64,000 nucleotides of DNA from Lepeophtheirus salmonis (GCF_016086655.4 NC_052134.2:1550001-1614000), one strand, 5' to 3'; positions 12,429 to 24,900 are shown, numbered from the stretch's first letter. Notes: generated by a model from the sequence alone, not told the origin. Translations and numbers: made by a program.

Positions 12429-13572
12429 GGAAAAGAAAGTTCCTTCTTCATACTACCAATTACAATTTCATTGGACAGCTAAAAAAAAACGGATTTACGC
12501 CATTGGTTTTTATTTCCTAGAATGCTACAAGTCTGACCATTTCCTAAACACACTCGATGATTCATGCAAAACGCCTGCTAAATGTCATTTATAAGACATT
12601 ATATGTATAAACCTTTATTTTCCCATTTGTATTTACGGTATATTGATTTAAATTGATCAAATTAATTCATCAATCTTAAAATGATCCCTCCGTCACGATT
12701 TAAGACATTACTCAAGCGTTGGGTTTAGAATAGAAGTGAGTTGATTTTAAAGCACTTGAGTTTATGTAAAATATACTTTATATTGACAAAATATTTTTTC
12801 TCTAGGGGTTTATGTGCTTAATTCTATAAATTTTAAAAGTATTTAAAAAAAATTAAATAGCTGCACATTCCCACTTAATTTAATTCAATGAATTACTTTC
12901 GGTATGCCCTAACTAGTAGACATTACTTAGCTACTTTTCATGAAATAGTGTAATTTGTAATAAAACAATTGACGAGGCTTAGTTATAAAAATCTAACCGG
13001 CTATATAAAATAAGAAGTATACTTGGTATTTCGTAAAACTGAAAATTGACTTACTATTTGAATCATTAAGCCTTCAAGTGCATTATTAAATTATAGCATT
13101 AATCATTCTAATTACCAACTATTATTTGCGGTTTTGAACTTGATAATGTCCCCTGCAATACTTAAGGCTTAGTAATTATATTAAATTAGTAACAACAAAC
13201 TAAACTATTAGTATATTGGTTATCCATAGAATATTGAAATATTGCATTATTCACATCCCAAGTACTGTAAATCCTCCATACATAAATAATTCATCCCATT
13301 TTTTGGTTTGCAACGTGTATAATATTATTATACAATTTACAAATTGCTTATATAAATTACAACTTGTACAAAATCGCAACTGGAACCCAACATATACCAT
13401 CTACATATTGAATGTGAATGTCTGTGTGTGCACCTATGTCCTTCAATCACGGCCGTACCAATAAATGGATTTTCCTGAAATTTTCTTAAGGCCCAAGAAA
13501 CGGTTCTGGCTAAAATATTTTTGTGTTTTAAAGCCATGGTGACCTTAAACTAGCATTTCTTGGCACTTCAAA
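12429..13572. other. AT-rich intergenic DNA
   Basis: No supported feature, apart from a possible inverted-end sequence (GGATTTTCCTGAAATTTTCT, near 13467) flanking the satellite that follows; see the satellite entry. Confidence 0.4.
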
Positions 13573-14080
13573 TGTACATTTTGTGGGCTTAGATGTATTT
13601 CGAATATTAGAACGGTTGTTTGATACTCAGAGTAGCTGTGGCGGATAAATTTAACATACTGAGGCCCAAAAGTTCGCCTGCACAACCCATGGGCTAGGGT
13701 ACATTATATCAGCTAACAAGGGGTTCTTGGAGCTTAGAAATGTGGTGGTGGTATGGTTGAAACTGTATTTGGCCCATCATTTTACTTGTACAACCAGTGG
13801 ACTGGGGTGTATTTGGAATATAGGATGGGTTCTTTGATGCTCAGGGAAGCACCGTCAAGAAATTAAACTTGACTGCAGGCCAAATGTTTGCCTGCACAAC
13901 CTATGGGCTGGAGGAGTGTTATAGCATAATCGAAGGGTTCCTTGGTTTCTAGAAACGGGCGGCGGTAGAGTTTAAACTGTATTTTAGTCCAGTACTTCAT
14001 CTGAACAACCTGAGGGCCGGGGTGTATTTTGGTATATTAAGAGGTTTCTTTGATCCTCAGGGAAGCGTCTGAGGGACTGC
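13573..14080 (-). repeat. Satellite block of about 107-bp monomers
   Basis: A monomer starting with C/TTG-ACAACC-ATGGGCT-GGG recurs at about 13573 (degenerate), 13677, 13785, 13891 and 14000, spacing 104-109 bp. Alternate monomers are more alike (13677 with 13891; 13785 with 14000), so the effective period is about 214 bp: a dimeric, higher-order pattern. Shared landmarks are CCTGCACAACC, GGGTTCTT and GCTCAGGGAAGC. The block is more GC-rich than its surroundings and has no coding frame. A similar monomer occurs in the opposite orientation at about 54.8-55.1 kb. Confidence 0.75.
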
Positions 14081-14979
14081 ATGTTCGGTGTCTGACCCAG
14101 AATAGAGTAACGACTTCCTCATCACGTGAAAAAAGAGTGCCTATATGTTCACTCTCATAAAACCAATATGATAAATTTTTTTTTTTTAATTTTACGATTT
14201 TACCGTTTCTAGTTATATCATAAAAAATATATACTTATTGACGATTGCTTTCTATGAGTGATATTTAATTTATGGATTATTTTTTACACTTATATTTGAG
14301 GTTCACCGCTATATTTTCCATACTTTAATATCAAATTTATATAGCACTATTTCATTAGTAATATGATTGTTGATAAACTTATACAGTTTTTCTAAATATT
14401 AAAGAAAGCAAACGGAATACAAAGGCTTTTACTTTACTCATACTTTGTTAAATTACCAAGATAAATAACCCACATGATATAACTAAGCCCCACATTACAC
14501 ATACAATCATGATACTCATTGTAAAATTTACCTGCGAAATAAAATAACCATTTTGTGCTATTTATTTAAATATAGCTCTTTTTTCATGTGTCAATGAAAA
14601 TGTGAGACTCCTTATGCATCGAAATGTTTCATGATAAATAAATTTGAAATAAAAAATAGAAAAATGTCACTTCATTTTTACACATCATGAGGGAAATAAA
14701 ATTACAATACTGTTACCACATATTTCATCTCTTTAAGACGTACATCATAGCACATACCTTCAAAAAAATATTTTGTGCACAGTAGTAAAGGGATAAAATG
14801 GCATTTGTGTTTTGGAATTCATCACGTTAGTCAGATAAAGATTAGTTATCTTTTAGAACTTCTTAAATCGTACAGATAAAATGATCAAAAATTCATGGAC
14901 ATACACAAAAACAGTCGCATTTAATATATAGACAAAAGGGTACGTAGACTACTATTAGTAGTGATGTAAATCGGTCAAT
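14081..14979. other. AT-rich intergenic DNA
   Basis: Nothing specific was found on either strand. Confidence 0.45.
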
Positions 14980-15207
14980 TTGATTTTATTCTTGCCTAAT
15001 TTTGAGGAAGACTTCCAGAGTATCTTTTCCAAATATTTTAGTGCGTAAACACTAACAAAGGCCTGACCTCCCACCTAACGAAGATAAACGTGATATATAG
15101 TCTCAATGTCGCTATGAGAATCCACTTCATGAATCTGAAGGAAAAGTTGTTATGGTGAATGCATTTACTTTGCAAATGAAAGGCGTATGGAGTTATATTC
15201 TGAAAGG
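14980..15207 (+). pseudogene. Possible degenerate exon
   Basis: Two adjacent protein-like blocks occur in neighbouring frames: FLPNFEEDFQSIFSKYFSA and, after a shift, PDLPPNEDKRDI, stop, SQCRYENPLHESEGKVVMVN, then AFTLQMKGVWSYILKG. The second block runs to a GT that could be a splice donor (AAAG/GTATAT). The family is not recognised. The in-frame TAG and the shift argue for a pseudogene, if the region is coding at all. Confidence 0.25.
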
Positions 15208-18200
15208 TATATTTATGGCTCTAATAATATGTATGTTATACATCTATTATCAAAATTATGTTAAAATTATATGTGTGTACAAAATTGTTAATGGGAGCTC
15301 TGCCCTGAAAGAAATATAATTTTGAAACCATTTTATGTGCAATTAATTAGTCGTTACATTTACATACATAAAAAGAAAATTTGTAATTTATTTAGTATAT
15401 TATGGTTTAATTCTTAATAAGGTGGAACTCTCTGTAATTGAGAAAAATACCTTCATAGCTTAAAATTAGCTTTGAATATATACAAATGAGTATATTTCTT
15501 TTATTTTTTCCCCTAATGTAGGGCAAAATATGGCAAATTTGCATGAAATTCCCTTTTTGTAAATTATTTGGCTGTAAAAGGATATTGAGAGCTGATTTAT
15601 TTAAAGTTTTGGTGAAGTTAAAAGCAATATGTCACTTATAGTATTACTTTCACAACCTAATCAGCTGTACAATCATTTTTAATGTTGGTAAATTTTTTTG
15701 TCTCAACTTGTCCCATCGATTGAAGGCGGAACAATAGTTAGTATCGATATATAATGGTAGAAAATATCTCTATAATTGATGAAAAATATATTTTTAATGA
15801 GTTTCTTTTTTTAATTAAATATTGACTATAGTCGTCGTTTGACCTTTTGGGGAGGATTAAATAATCAATTTTTGATTAAATGTTGTCTATAGATGATGAT
15901 AGACTATAAAAATACTATATAATATTGTAATTTTTACATCATATATATAATTTTTTATCGGCTAAGAAATTAAACATGTTGAATTTAAATGACATTTAAT
16001 TACTTATAATCAAATTAAAGCAATCATATTCTATTAAAAAAAGAATAACTTCAATTTACTTGACTATTTTTTTAAATCATTCTGTTTTTAATGCAATTTT
16101 GAAAAATCAGTCTCATAAATTTACATAAGCAATGAACTAATAGATTGACCCTATCTTATTGAACTGGGGCATTATATACCCCAAAATTTTAAAAAAAATG
16201 CATGTTATTTCTTTGAATCTAAATTTTAAAGGCATTACTTTTCAGTCTTTTCCTGAAACAATAAATCAGATAATAAGGAATTCCATGTTTACTTTAATTA
16301 AGCGTTGATTAGGGTTTATTAGAATAGTTTGCAGTTTTTATTTAAGGTTGAGTTAATTTAATTATCTGCTTTGCTTAAAAGTGGTTCCTTTGTATTCCCC
16401 ATTGATTTCCTGGATTTGTCTTTCTTTTTTTTTCAATGTGAAGACTGAGTTGTACAGTGTATCAAGTATTGTACATAACTATAATATTATAACAATTATT
16501 TTATATAATAAACGCAATATTATTAAACACTGCTCTGTAATTTGTAATTTGATTTTTGAAATTCATATAAGAGTTTTTATCAAAAGTCCAAATAAGTATT
16601 TATTTTTTCATGAAATCCAATGAAAAAAACAAAATTGTTTTTTTATTTATTTAAGGACTTAAATTCATTGCATTTTATTTTTTAAGAAATTATTTAGTAG
16701 CATTTAATTTCATGGTTGATTTATTATTTATCAAATGTATAATATGTTTTATAAATATAAAAACTATCAAAATTGGATTTCAAGGAACAAATGTAACTAA
16801 CAATTTTCTTGTTTTGTACATTGGTAACACAATAAGAAACAAAATAAACTTTATTTAATGTTTTTTCAGATCCTCGTATACTTTTAGAAAAGCCACTTTT
16901 CACCCTATAATTGCCTTATTTATTTATTGGTGAGAAAAAAACCAATATGTTATATTGATAAACCCAAAAGTAATTTAGGTAGATATTTATTATTATCATA
17001 AGAATAAAAAAGAACAGTTTTTTTACTAAATACACTTTTCTTACATAAACCTTTTTAACCCCTCTCACAAATATGGGGTTTTCTTTTTTTGAAAATATAA
17101 ATGAATTAGTAATGAGGAACGTCAAATATATATTTATATAAACTGCAGAAAAATAACTTTCTTTGTTTAAAAGACAACGAAAGAAGTTTTTAAGTCAGAA
17201 AAAATATATTTTCGCTTCATCATTATTTTTTATTAAATTAATACCCGATTATTTCTTCCCTTCTCTTTTCATTCGGAGGTTGTAGAAGGAAAGTTATTTC
17301 TATAAAAAAAAAGATGTTTAAATTATTTGGAAACATACCTAATTTAAAAAAAATGATAATTTGTTGATTATACAATGATTAATTTTCAACATTATAAGTT
17401 CTTAAAAATGTTTGTTCTCCTAAATAAATCTGATTTCAATCATCCGATATGGGCGTAAGTGACCATTTTAAAGTTCTTGCATAACATCGGATATAACGGT
17501 GCATATTTCTTACCATTTAGCATCATAATCATTGGAATAATTTGCATACAAAGAGATTTGCATGTTTTAAAGTATAAAAATGAATTTAAAAATGTTTTTT
17601 TTTACATATATTTGAAATTCAATAAATTAATTGATTTTAATAAATACTCATAAGCTAAATTATAATTATATCAATCTATTAAAATATTCTGTCAAACGAT
17701 TTTTTGGCAATATGTATGTTCGATGGCAAAAGAAAATTCTTCCTAATCATGATAGTAACTGACTGTATTTGTAAGACAATTTTAGAATCTTGCCTCTAAA
17801 TGAGTTATTAATAAGTAACAGTTCTACAAATCATATAGGCACTAACAAACATGATTTTATTAAAAAATAGTAATCTATTAGAAATAAAGAATTTCAAATA
17901 CCATATATATAAAGCCTCTAAATTTTTTTCTTTACAAACAATTTTACACCATAAAATAATCTTGGAAATGAAGTTAAAGTATGAAAAAAAGTTTTTTATT
18001 AAAAATACAACCATTTTAAATTGAAACTGTATTTTGGGTAAGCATAACATTAGAACGAAATAAAATGTATTTCTACAAAGTTATAAATCTCTAACTAGAA
18101 TATATTGTACATAATATATGTTAGTTATAACTAAACTCAAAGAAAAATTCGAATGGTTTTGGTGAATAAAACCAAAAAAGGTATTTATATAAAAATAGTT

Positions 18201-18239
18201 TAGTGCTGGATCAAACAATTTTCGATTGGTTAATAGTAT
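15208..18239. other. AT-rich intergenic DNA
   Basis: Long AT-rich stretch without a supportable gene. A small hairpin (GGGGCATTATATACCCC) lies at about 16166-16182. Open frames at 16381-16623 and 17459-17653 are composition artefacts in my judgement. Confidence 0.4.
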
Positions 18240-18259
18240 AATGTTTTGTTTGTGTTTCT

Positions 18260-18833
18260 TATCGTAGATTATGATTAATTTGACAACTGTCCGAGCTGTT
18301 TTAAACTCTTTATTTCCTTATTGGTTTTCAATTTAATGTTCAGAGCTATGATTGAAATTCCTGTATCCATTTTTGCGTAGCATTTGAGAATTTTTAGGGT
18401 ATATTTGACTCCAAACTTGAGAGTTAAAGCTTGGTTTAGTCTCTCAACTCCTTAGGGTTTTTGCCATCGTCTTCAAAACCAAAGTTTTTATGTTATTCTC
18501 TCTATCCTAATGCAAACGTTTCTTTTGTGGGCTGAGGATTTTTTTGACTTGAGTTGGAGTTTGAGTCACTTTTAAAACAAATCAGAGGAAATCCTTTTTT
18601 GTATTTTTTTAAACTGCAAAACTTTAATCTCTTTCTTTATATTTGAAGCCTCCCCTTTTGACAATTTTAGCTTCTTCCAACAGTATGAAATTTCTTACTT
18701 TCATGGGGTGTGTTTCTTCTTTCTCGAAGAACATGCCACATTCAATATCAACACTGACATTAGAAACTTGAACCTGATGAATTTCGACAACCTGAGGGAT
18801 CATTTTACTCGAATATAGATGCTCCACTGCCAA
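18260..18833 (-). pseudogene. Possible retroelement polyprotein remnant
   Basis: On the minus strand a 69-codon frame (18833 to 18624) has a balanced, protein-like composition, including VSNVSVDIECGMFFEKEE and MKVRNFILLEEAK. About 200-300 bases further along the same strand, a different frame contains KMDTGISIIALNIKLK. A D-T-G-x-S motif after a hydrophobic run is what the start of a retropepsin-type aspartic protease looks like. That would fit a decayed LTR retrotransposon, but no zinc knuckle, reverse transcriptase motif or LTR was found, so the call is tentative. Confidence 0.25.
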
Positions 18834-18921
18834 AAAAGGTTGAATAGTTTAGTGGATCTCCCTTTTCCAAGACCTTTCCATTCGCTCAGTTGGTATATTT
18901 AAGCTTGAACGGCTAGAAGTG

Positions 18922-18950
18922 TATAAATTTGCAAATGATACAGATCAGAT
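18922..18950 (+). promoter_or_regulatory. Candidate TATA box and initiator
   Basis: TATAAAT at 18922-18928 is followed by TCAGAT at 18945-18950, putting the possible initiator A 25 bases downstream of the TATA box, the normal metazoan spacing. It lies about 45 bases upstream of the ATG of the spliced candidate gene at 18994. A second, weaker TATA-like string (GTATATTTAA) lies near 18891. Confidence 0.4.
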
Positions 18951-18993
18951 ACAGGTACAGCAACTTTCGTTATGCTAGTCAAAGTAATTCATT

Positions 18994-19490
18994 ATGAAGA
19001 TCTCTCTCATAATAGTCGTAGCTGAAATGGTTGCTGCAGGTGCAAAATGTTTTTGGATTGAACTTATTTATTCTTTTCGTTGACTTTCACCCAATTTCAT
19101 AGCAATGTGCTAGTTCCTTTGAAAAATTATGATAGAATGTACCAGCGCGGTTGTCAAAATTCGATTTTCTGGGGGAAAAAAATACAAATCATTTATAGTG
19201 GAGAGTAATAAATAATATATCAAATCTTAATAATATTAATCAGTCATGTATGTATGCCCATTCTTCCAATCAATAATATTTGAAAGACTATTTTATTGCA
19301 TTAATTAACTTACGGAATTAGCAAAAATGGAGTTTCACACGAGAAGGAAACTGTAGGAGCAGATGGTTGCACGGATGAGGACCTCGATGCAGAAAAGACT
19401 GTAGAAGCACTAGAGAAAGTAAAAGAGCTCACAAAAGGGGACACTGCAGATTTGTGTGCTGATGAATACACTGATGACTTTCCCATATAA
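18994..19490 (+). CDS. Candidate spliced gene for a small secreted acidic protein
   Basis: Proposed model: join(18994..19039, 19114..19138, 19322..19490), 79 residues. Exon 1 starts at ATG 18994 and encodes MKISLIIVVAEMVAA, a textbook hydrophobic signal peptide, then ends at GCAG/GTGCAA. The short middle exon (after TGCTAG) supplies VPLKNYDR. Exon 3, after a GGAATTAG acceptor, is open for 55 codons to TAA 19488. It is rich in Glu, Asp and Thr (for example HEKETVGADGCTDEDLDAEK) and has two cysteines. Composition of exon 3 is far less AT-rich than its flanks. A TATA box and initiator lie upstream. The product would enter the secretory pathway; function and family are unknown. Weak points: the 25-bp middle exon and its GTACCA donor are not strong, so exon 3 could join differently. 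Confidence 0.5.
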
Positions 19491-19914
19491 AAGGCCAAAT
19501 TTAAATTTTTGATTTTTAAGAGTGAAAGGGGTCTACCAATTCACAAATTACGTTATTATATTATTATTTCATTTCTGAGTGACTATATTTTGTCTGACAT
19601 CACTCATTTCAGCAAATCAGAATGCAGAGTCTAAGCAACAAAACAACTTCGTTGCAACATTGCTTTTATAGTTTTTTTCTTCTATATCATTTTAGATTCA
19701 TATTTACGCTTCATTATTTTAATTTCCTCACAAAACTGAGTACAACAGTAGATCATTTAAAAAAATATATATAATTCTTCGTTTCGGGCAATTCTCCAAA
19801 TGAAAATCTGCTTAAACCCAATTAGAATACATTTTAAGTTCCACAAAATGAGAAAATCTTTATAAAATCTTAACAAACATTCTGCCATTCATTTGATTAG
19901 AATGACGTACAACT
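19491..19914. other. Convergent intergenic space / 3' UTRs
   Basis: AT-rich sequence between the ends of two convergent candidate genes. It would hold their 3' UTRs. I did not find a canonical AATAAA close behind either stop. Confidence 0.35.
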
Positions 19915-20425
19915 TTACACCGTGGGAGTTTTTTTATGAATAATACAATATGATGGGATTCCTTGTTCTCCGATAATGAATAATACCAAGTTATTGTTAA
20001 AACACTTTTCAGGATCGAACCAAATATTAATAGATAAACAAAAACAACACTTTATTATATGTATAATATTTGTATCTTTCTTGATGAAGGAACAAAACAA
20101 AAATAGATATTTGTTACCAAGGAATGTATGACCAAATTATGTATTATCCATATATCTATCTACCAATTATGAAGTAGATAAAAGTATGGCAGGCTTACAA
20201 TAACATACTATTTATAAAGGTACATATAAATAATAAATGAAAATAAATACCTACATGCCTCAATGTGATATATCCACTTATGCTTGATCTTTCATCAAGC
20301 TTATAATCTAGGCTTTGATCTCGTAAATCATTTGACAGAGTTTTATATTTAGAGCTAACACAAAAATAAGCATTGTATTTTTTGACAGCTCTCAATTTTT
20401 TTACAACTGATAGTAGGAAGAGCTT
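19915..20425 (-). CDS. Two candidate 3' exons of an unknown minus-strand gene
   Basis: Model on minus: exon 20425..20255 then 20004..19915, ending at TAA 19917-19915. The first exon is open through all 57 codons. It is preceded by a strong acceptor (a T-rich tract TTTTTGTTTTATTTTAG) and followed by a strong donor (CAT/GTAGGTATTT). It includes SSKYKTLSNDLRDQSLDYKL and DERSSISGYITLRH. The second exon continues in the same phase with NNLVLFIIGEQGIPSYCIIH and ends KKTPTV. Acceptor of the second exon (CCTGAAAAG) has a weaker pyrimidine tract. The 5' exons were not found, so this is at best the 3' end of a longer gene. No known domain is recognised. Confidence 0.4.
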
Positions 20426-21146
20426 CTAAAATAAAACAAAAATACCATGTAATTTTTCTTTCAGCTGAAAGAATACTTGAAGTATTCGTCATGAATTGTT
20501 TAGTATCAAATTAAATAGATAAAAGATCTGTTAGTTGCCTCATATAGCTAACTAACATTTTATTTAGGACTTTTTTTTTTACTCTTTTCTTTCAGGAGGA
20601 TAAGATAACACGGTGCCTTACTATTAAATGAGGAATCATCTCACAGAACTGATTTTGTGCTGTTATGTCATTCCCATTTTGATAAAAAAAAAAAGAGAAA
20701 TATAATAATGAACATTGGCTTTTTTATGTGCTTCAATTGCAAATGAGTATTTTTTTTCATTAATTTTTATGAAAAACAAAAGCACGAACAATAATTATAT
20801 TTTTAATAGTGGCAGTTATGTGAAAATTACAAATCATTTTCTTATAAGTATTGTCAAAAAAAAAAAAGAAGATTGATTATATACAAAAAAAAAGTACGTA
20901 AAATAAAATAATGGATATTGTTTAGAAGCATGCAAATTGATGATAATTATGTTAGTTTTTCTCCCTGTTTCTGTCATAAAATGACCATAAATGATTAAGT
21001 TCATGCCTCATATTAACTGATCGCAATCCATATCACCTATGATAATATAAGCTCTTAAATTATCTTTTAGTAAAAGAGAAAAAATCAAAATACAAGAATG
21101 TCTTAAAATAGGTGACTTTATATTGATACAGAAAATATCAGATATA
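20426..21146. other. AT-rich DNA, possible intron of the 20-kb gene
   Basis: This would be intron or upstream sequence of the minus-strand candidate. Plus-strand acceptor-like strings (TTTCTTTCAG at 20456 and 20586) occur, but without a convincing exon. A short minus-strand frame at about 20930-21010 (YGHFMTETGRKTN) is protein-like but too short to call. Confidence 0.3.
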
Positions 21147-21962
21147 CTGAGTGATCCTTTAAAATCTTAACACTTTGAATTTTAAACTTCAACAAAATAT
21201 TAATTAACAACAGAATTTCAACAACATTGATGCAATAACTAGATGTGAGTCTTAGATCTCTTACTCTTCATGTAGACCCCCTTCCCCTTTAGTGGAAATG
21301 ATGGCTCCTAGACGGAAGGCCTGGTATTCGCTGTGGATGTAATTTCCTGGCGTCCCAATGCTGGCTGACAGTGGTTCTTAGGACCTTGATCTTCCACTTG
21401 ATATGGACTTGAAAGTTCTACTCGAAGGGGTATGCATCAGGCATACAAAAGGGTATAAAAAAGAGTTCAAAAGAACTCAAAAGACTCTTCAAAAGAGTTT
21501 TGCAACAGAGGAAATGGGGTTCTTTCATTGCGGGCGTGAAAAGTGGTCTCTCTACCCTCACAAGACTCTTTCAATCCACTTTTTTATAGCTCTTTGAATA
21601 CACTGGCGTGAACCCCCAAAATCTCTCTCATGAACTCCCATGGACCTGAGGAGATGGGCTGGGGCTGTTTTCTTTAACTCCTCCGGATCCTGTGTAACCT
21701 TTTTAATAAAGCCCATCTTCCTCTACAACATGTCGTACTTGCTGACGGCGTAAACGGTGGCCCTGGAGAGGCCCAACTGCTTGGTGTGGGAGAATGGAAA
21801 TTCTTCAATCACTTTCAAGTCTCATTTTCTTGACTTGTACGTAAGCTCAGTTTTTGTTTTGTAACTAATTGTTGATGCTTTAATAGAGCAAAATATAAAT
21901 TAATTTCTATGACTCATTAATTATTGAATTAGTAGGGATTCAGATTTCCACAGACCACCCGG
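21147..21962 (-). mobile_element. Non-autonomous Tc1/mariner element (family C), copy 1
   Basis: The left end (CTGAGTGATCCTTTAAAATC, preceded by TA) and the inverse of the right end (GGGTGGTCTGTGGAAATCTG) are diverged copies of one terminal repeat, also seen at 63398 (CAGAGTGGTCCATTAAAATA). Read on minus, the element keeps a transposase start (a helix-turn-helix with LGLSRATVYAVSKYDM) and a transposase end (NYIHSEYQAF), but not the catalytic core. A segment reading ARNERTPF on minus is shared with the copy at 63398. Length is about 816 bp. It could only have moved with enzyme from another copy. Confidence 0.7.
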
Positions 21963-24900
21963 TGGTACATAAACTTAATTAAAAATTAAACATGATAAAC
22001 TCTGAATTGTTATACATTGGTACATGCTTGGGTTTTTGCCAAGAATTTCTTGGAGTTTTATGGCTGCATTTAATTTTTTCATAATATCAGATTCATTCAA
22101 TTATATTTAAAACATTGAATATGATGTTGAATAGATATTGAATGAAGTATCACTAAGTTTAAAGATTTTGGTATTTATGCTTTGTAAAGGAGGCGGTAAT
22201 AGCTCTTTTATCACTTACTGTTTAAGTTTGTTAGTTGTGGGTATGATCAGTTTACAGATTTACAAAAAGAGTGGCCTCTAAAAAAATTTGTGAACTATAG
22301 GTGATAATGATTAAATGAATAAAATCGGAATTGAGAACTTATGGAGTAAAACGAAAATTGTTTTTTCTTCCTATAATCTAAAAATAAATTATAGAAAGAC
22401 AGGATAAATTATTCTCTGGAATTAACTGGGCATAGTTTCGTGCCCGATCTTTCCCAGAGAAGAAAATATACTTAATCTATATGAACTTCGAACACGATTC
22501 CTAGGTCAGATGGAATGTAATTTATTAATATGTATACGAATACTTAATCAGTGCAACTCCATTTGACCAATTAAAGGAAGACTAAAAAAAAATTAACAGT
22601 CTTATTTTTTTCCATTGGGATCCTCCTAAATTTCCAAGATGCTGTGATTTACAATAATATTTACTGGGAAATGTAAAAATCTTAGTAGATCTAAATAAAT
22701 ATATTGTTATATCCTCAACAAGTTTTGTTTTTTTTCAAATTAGGAGTTTTGAAATCAAATTATATAAGTAATTAATCACTCATCTCCTTAGACTCTCTAT
22801 TTAGACATTTTATTATGTTCTAAATACAACATAAAACTGCTTTGTAGGTTCTTATTTTGAATATTAGTTAATATCAATTAAATAGAACTAAAAATACAAA
22901 TTATCAATATATCTAAAATATATAAGAATATACAAATCAATTTAGGAATTATACTAAGAGTTCTTTTTTTTTTTTTTTTTTTGGTAAAGTTTTATTAGAT
23001 TTATGTTAGTAAATATATCAATAAAAATGAATTTTTTGGCATGGTATTTACATTTATTGTCAAAAAGAAAACTTGGGTCAAAATTGACTATTTTCAAACC
23101 TCTTGTACCATCCCATTTTCAAAACTAAGGGCCCAATATTGTAGTTTTTTGGCTGCTTGGATTTTAGTGTAGACAAAATAAAAAATATAGGGCAAAAATA
23201 TTAAATAATATATTTTTAAATGTGCTTATCAAAATACTACTTTCATCAAATGTGAGGCTTTTTAGTTGAACCAATAAAAGAGAGAAACTGGTCGTGAAAG
23301 GATATTTCAGTTAATCAATTTACCTTATAAGATACAATATTAAATATTTGAAATATTACAAAAATGGTATATATATGTCTTTTGAACTGCTAATTAATTA
23401 AAAAGATGTTAATTCTTGAGTTTTTGAACAATTGGATGAATGAAACAAATGTCACTGTATAAATCCATTTTAAATCATTATTGCTATAGGTAGATAATAA
23501 TGCTCATAATATCATATCAAAATTTTAGTTTTTTCCTTTTAAAAATAAAAGAAGCAATAACTAACAAGAGTTATTAAGAGTCCATCAACAAATTTTCTCC
23601 GTCAATAAAGAAATTTATTTATCTTTCAACTAAACGAAGAAAGTGATGTATTTTGTTTTTTAAAGAGCAAGTTTCCTTTTAACACCTTTTTTTTGTTAAT
23701 TTTTTATTATTTATTTCTAGAATATAAAATACTTCGAATTTGGGATGAGGAAACTAAAAAATATGTATATATTATCCGTGAGGTGGCATAATAATATGTT
23801 GTTTGAAGGTGCAACATAATATATTAAAAAGAGTATCTCTTTTTAATTAGTGTTTTCTGGTATACATTTTTGAATATTTACAAAAACTATAAATATATGA
23901 AATAATTTGGGCGTTTAGTGAGTTGTAGTATTTTGCTGCAAGACGCCAAAACTCTCAACTGTTTTTTAAACAAATTATATAAGTAAACAATGTTTATGTC
24001 CTATAGAAAAAATAACATCTACTAAAATCCTACTTCTATAAAATATTATACACATATATGTGTGTTCATAACTATTTTTCCATAACTTGTTTTACAAACA
24101 AGAATCAACCCTGTTATTGTATGGGTTTATACATAGATCATGTATTTTATTTTTATTTTTTGAACAACGAAAGGTTATTTTTACTATCTCACTATTAGTA
24201 GAATTTTTTTGAAATATAAGAATCTATGAAATAAAACAAATGTGTAATATATAATTTAAAGAATTAAAATAACTGTATGATTAATTAATTATTTAACTCT
24301 TTTTGACCTTTTTGTTAGACTATAGTCTTAATTCTTTTAATATGAGTAATTCGGAAAATGTAAGCTGCACTTTCTCATTTCCAAGTCACTAACTAGATTA
24401 GATGATGGAAACGTCGTCCAAATACCATTTCTTAATAATTAAAATTGCTGATACCATAGATTTATAGAATATAACGGTGTTCAATCACGACGTAAGAATG
24501 AATGCACGTAAATGTTATACTAGGTCATCCTGAGGGGAAGATATAATTGCTATATTTTAAATATAACATGTATACATTTATATACAATTTATTTTAACTA
24601 GTAAATTATTATGACCACAAGGCAAAGTCATGAATGACATTATTAAGCCACTGTAAAATATACATCATTAAAGCAAACTTTTGGTCTTATAAGCTTATAA
24701 ATAACTTAAACCAAAAATGTAAGATACATCTAAATATTTTTCAGCTCCAACAGTATGCTGTAACACGGGTTCATGCTTTAATATCAAACAAGTAGCAACA
24801 CGTTCCAACATTTATCTCTTTAATTTTAGGGTATAGGGTAGAAGAACTGAGAAATGACTGCAATGAAATAATATATATTCAGAATGTCATTTATCAATGT

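Noticed and set aside
17409..17456. ATG followed by 16 open codons and a GTAAGT donor
   Set aside because: GTAAGT occurs many times by chance in 64 kb, and no partner exon was found.
19310..19498. 62-codon Ser-rich minus-strand frame
   Set aside because: It is the complement of the acidic exon 3 of the 18994 candidate gene; Ser/Phe-rich output is what the antisense of Glu/Asp/Thr codons gives.
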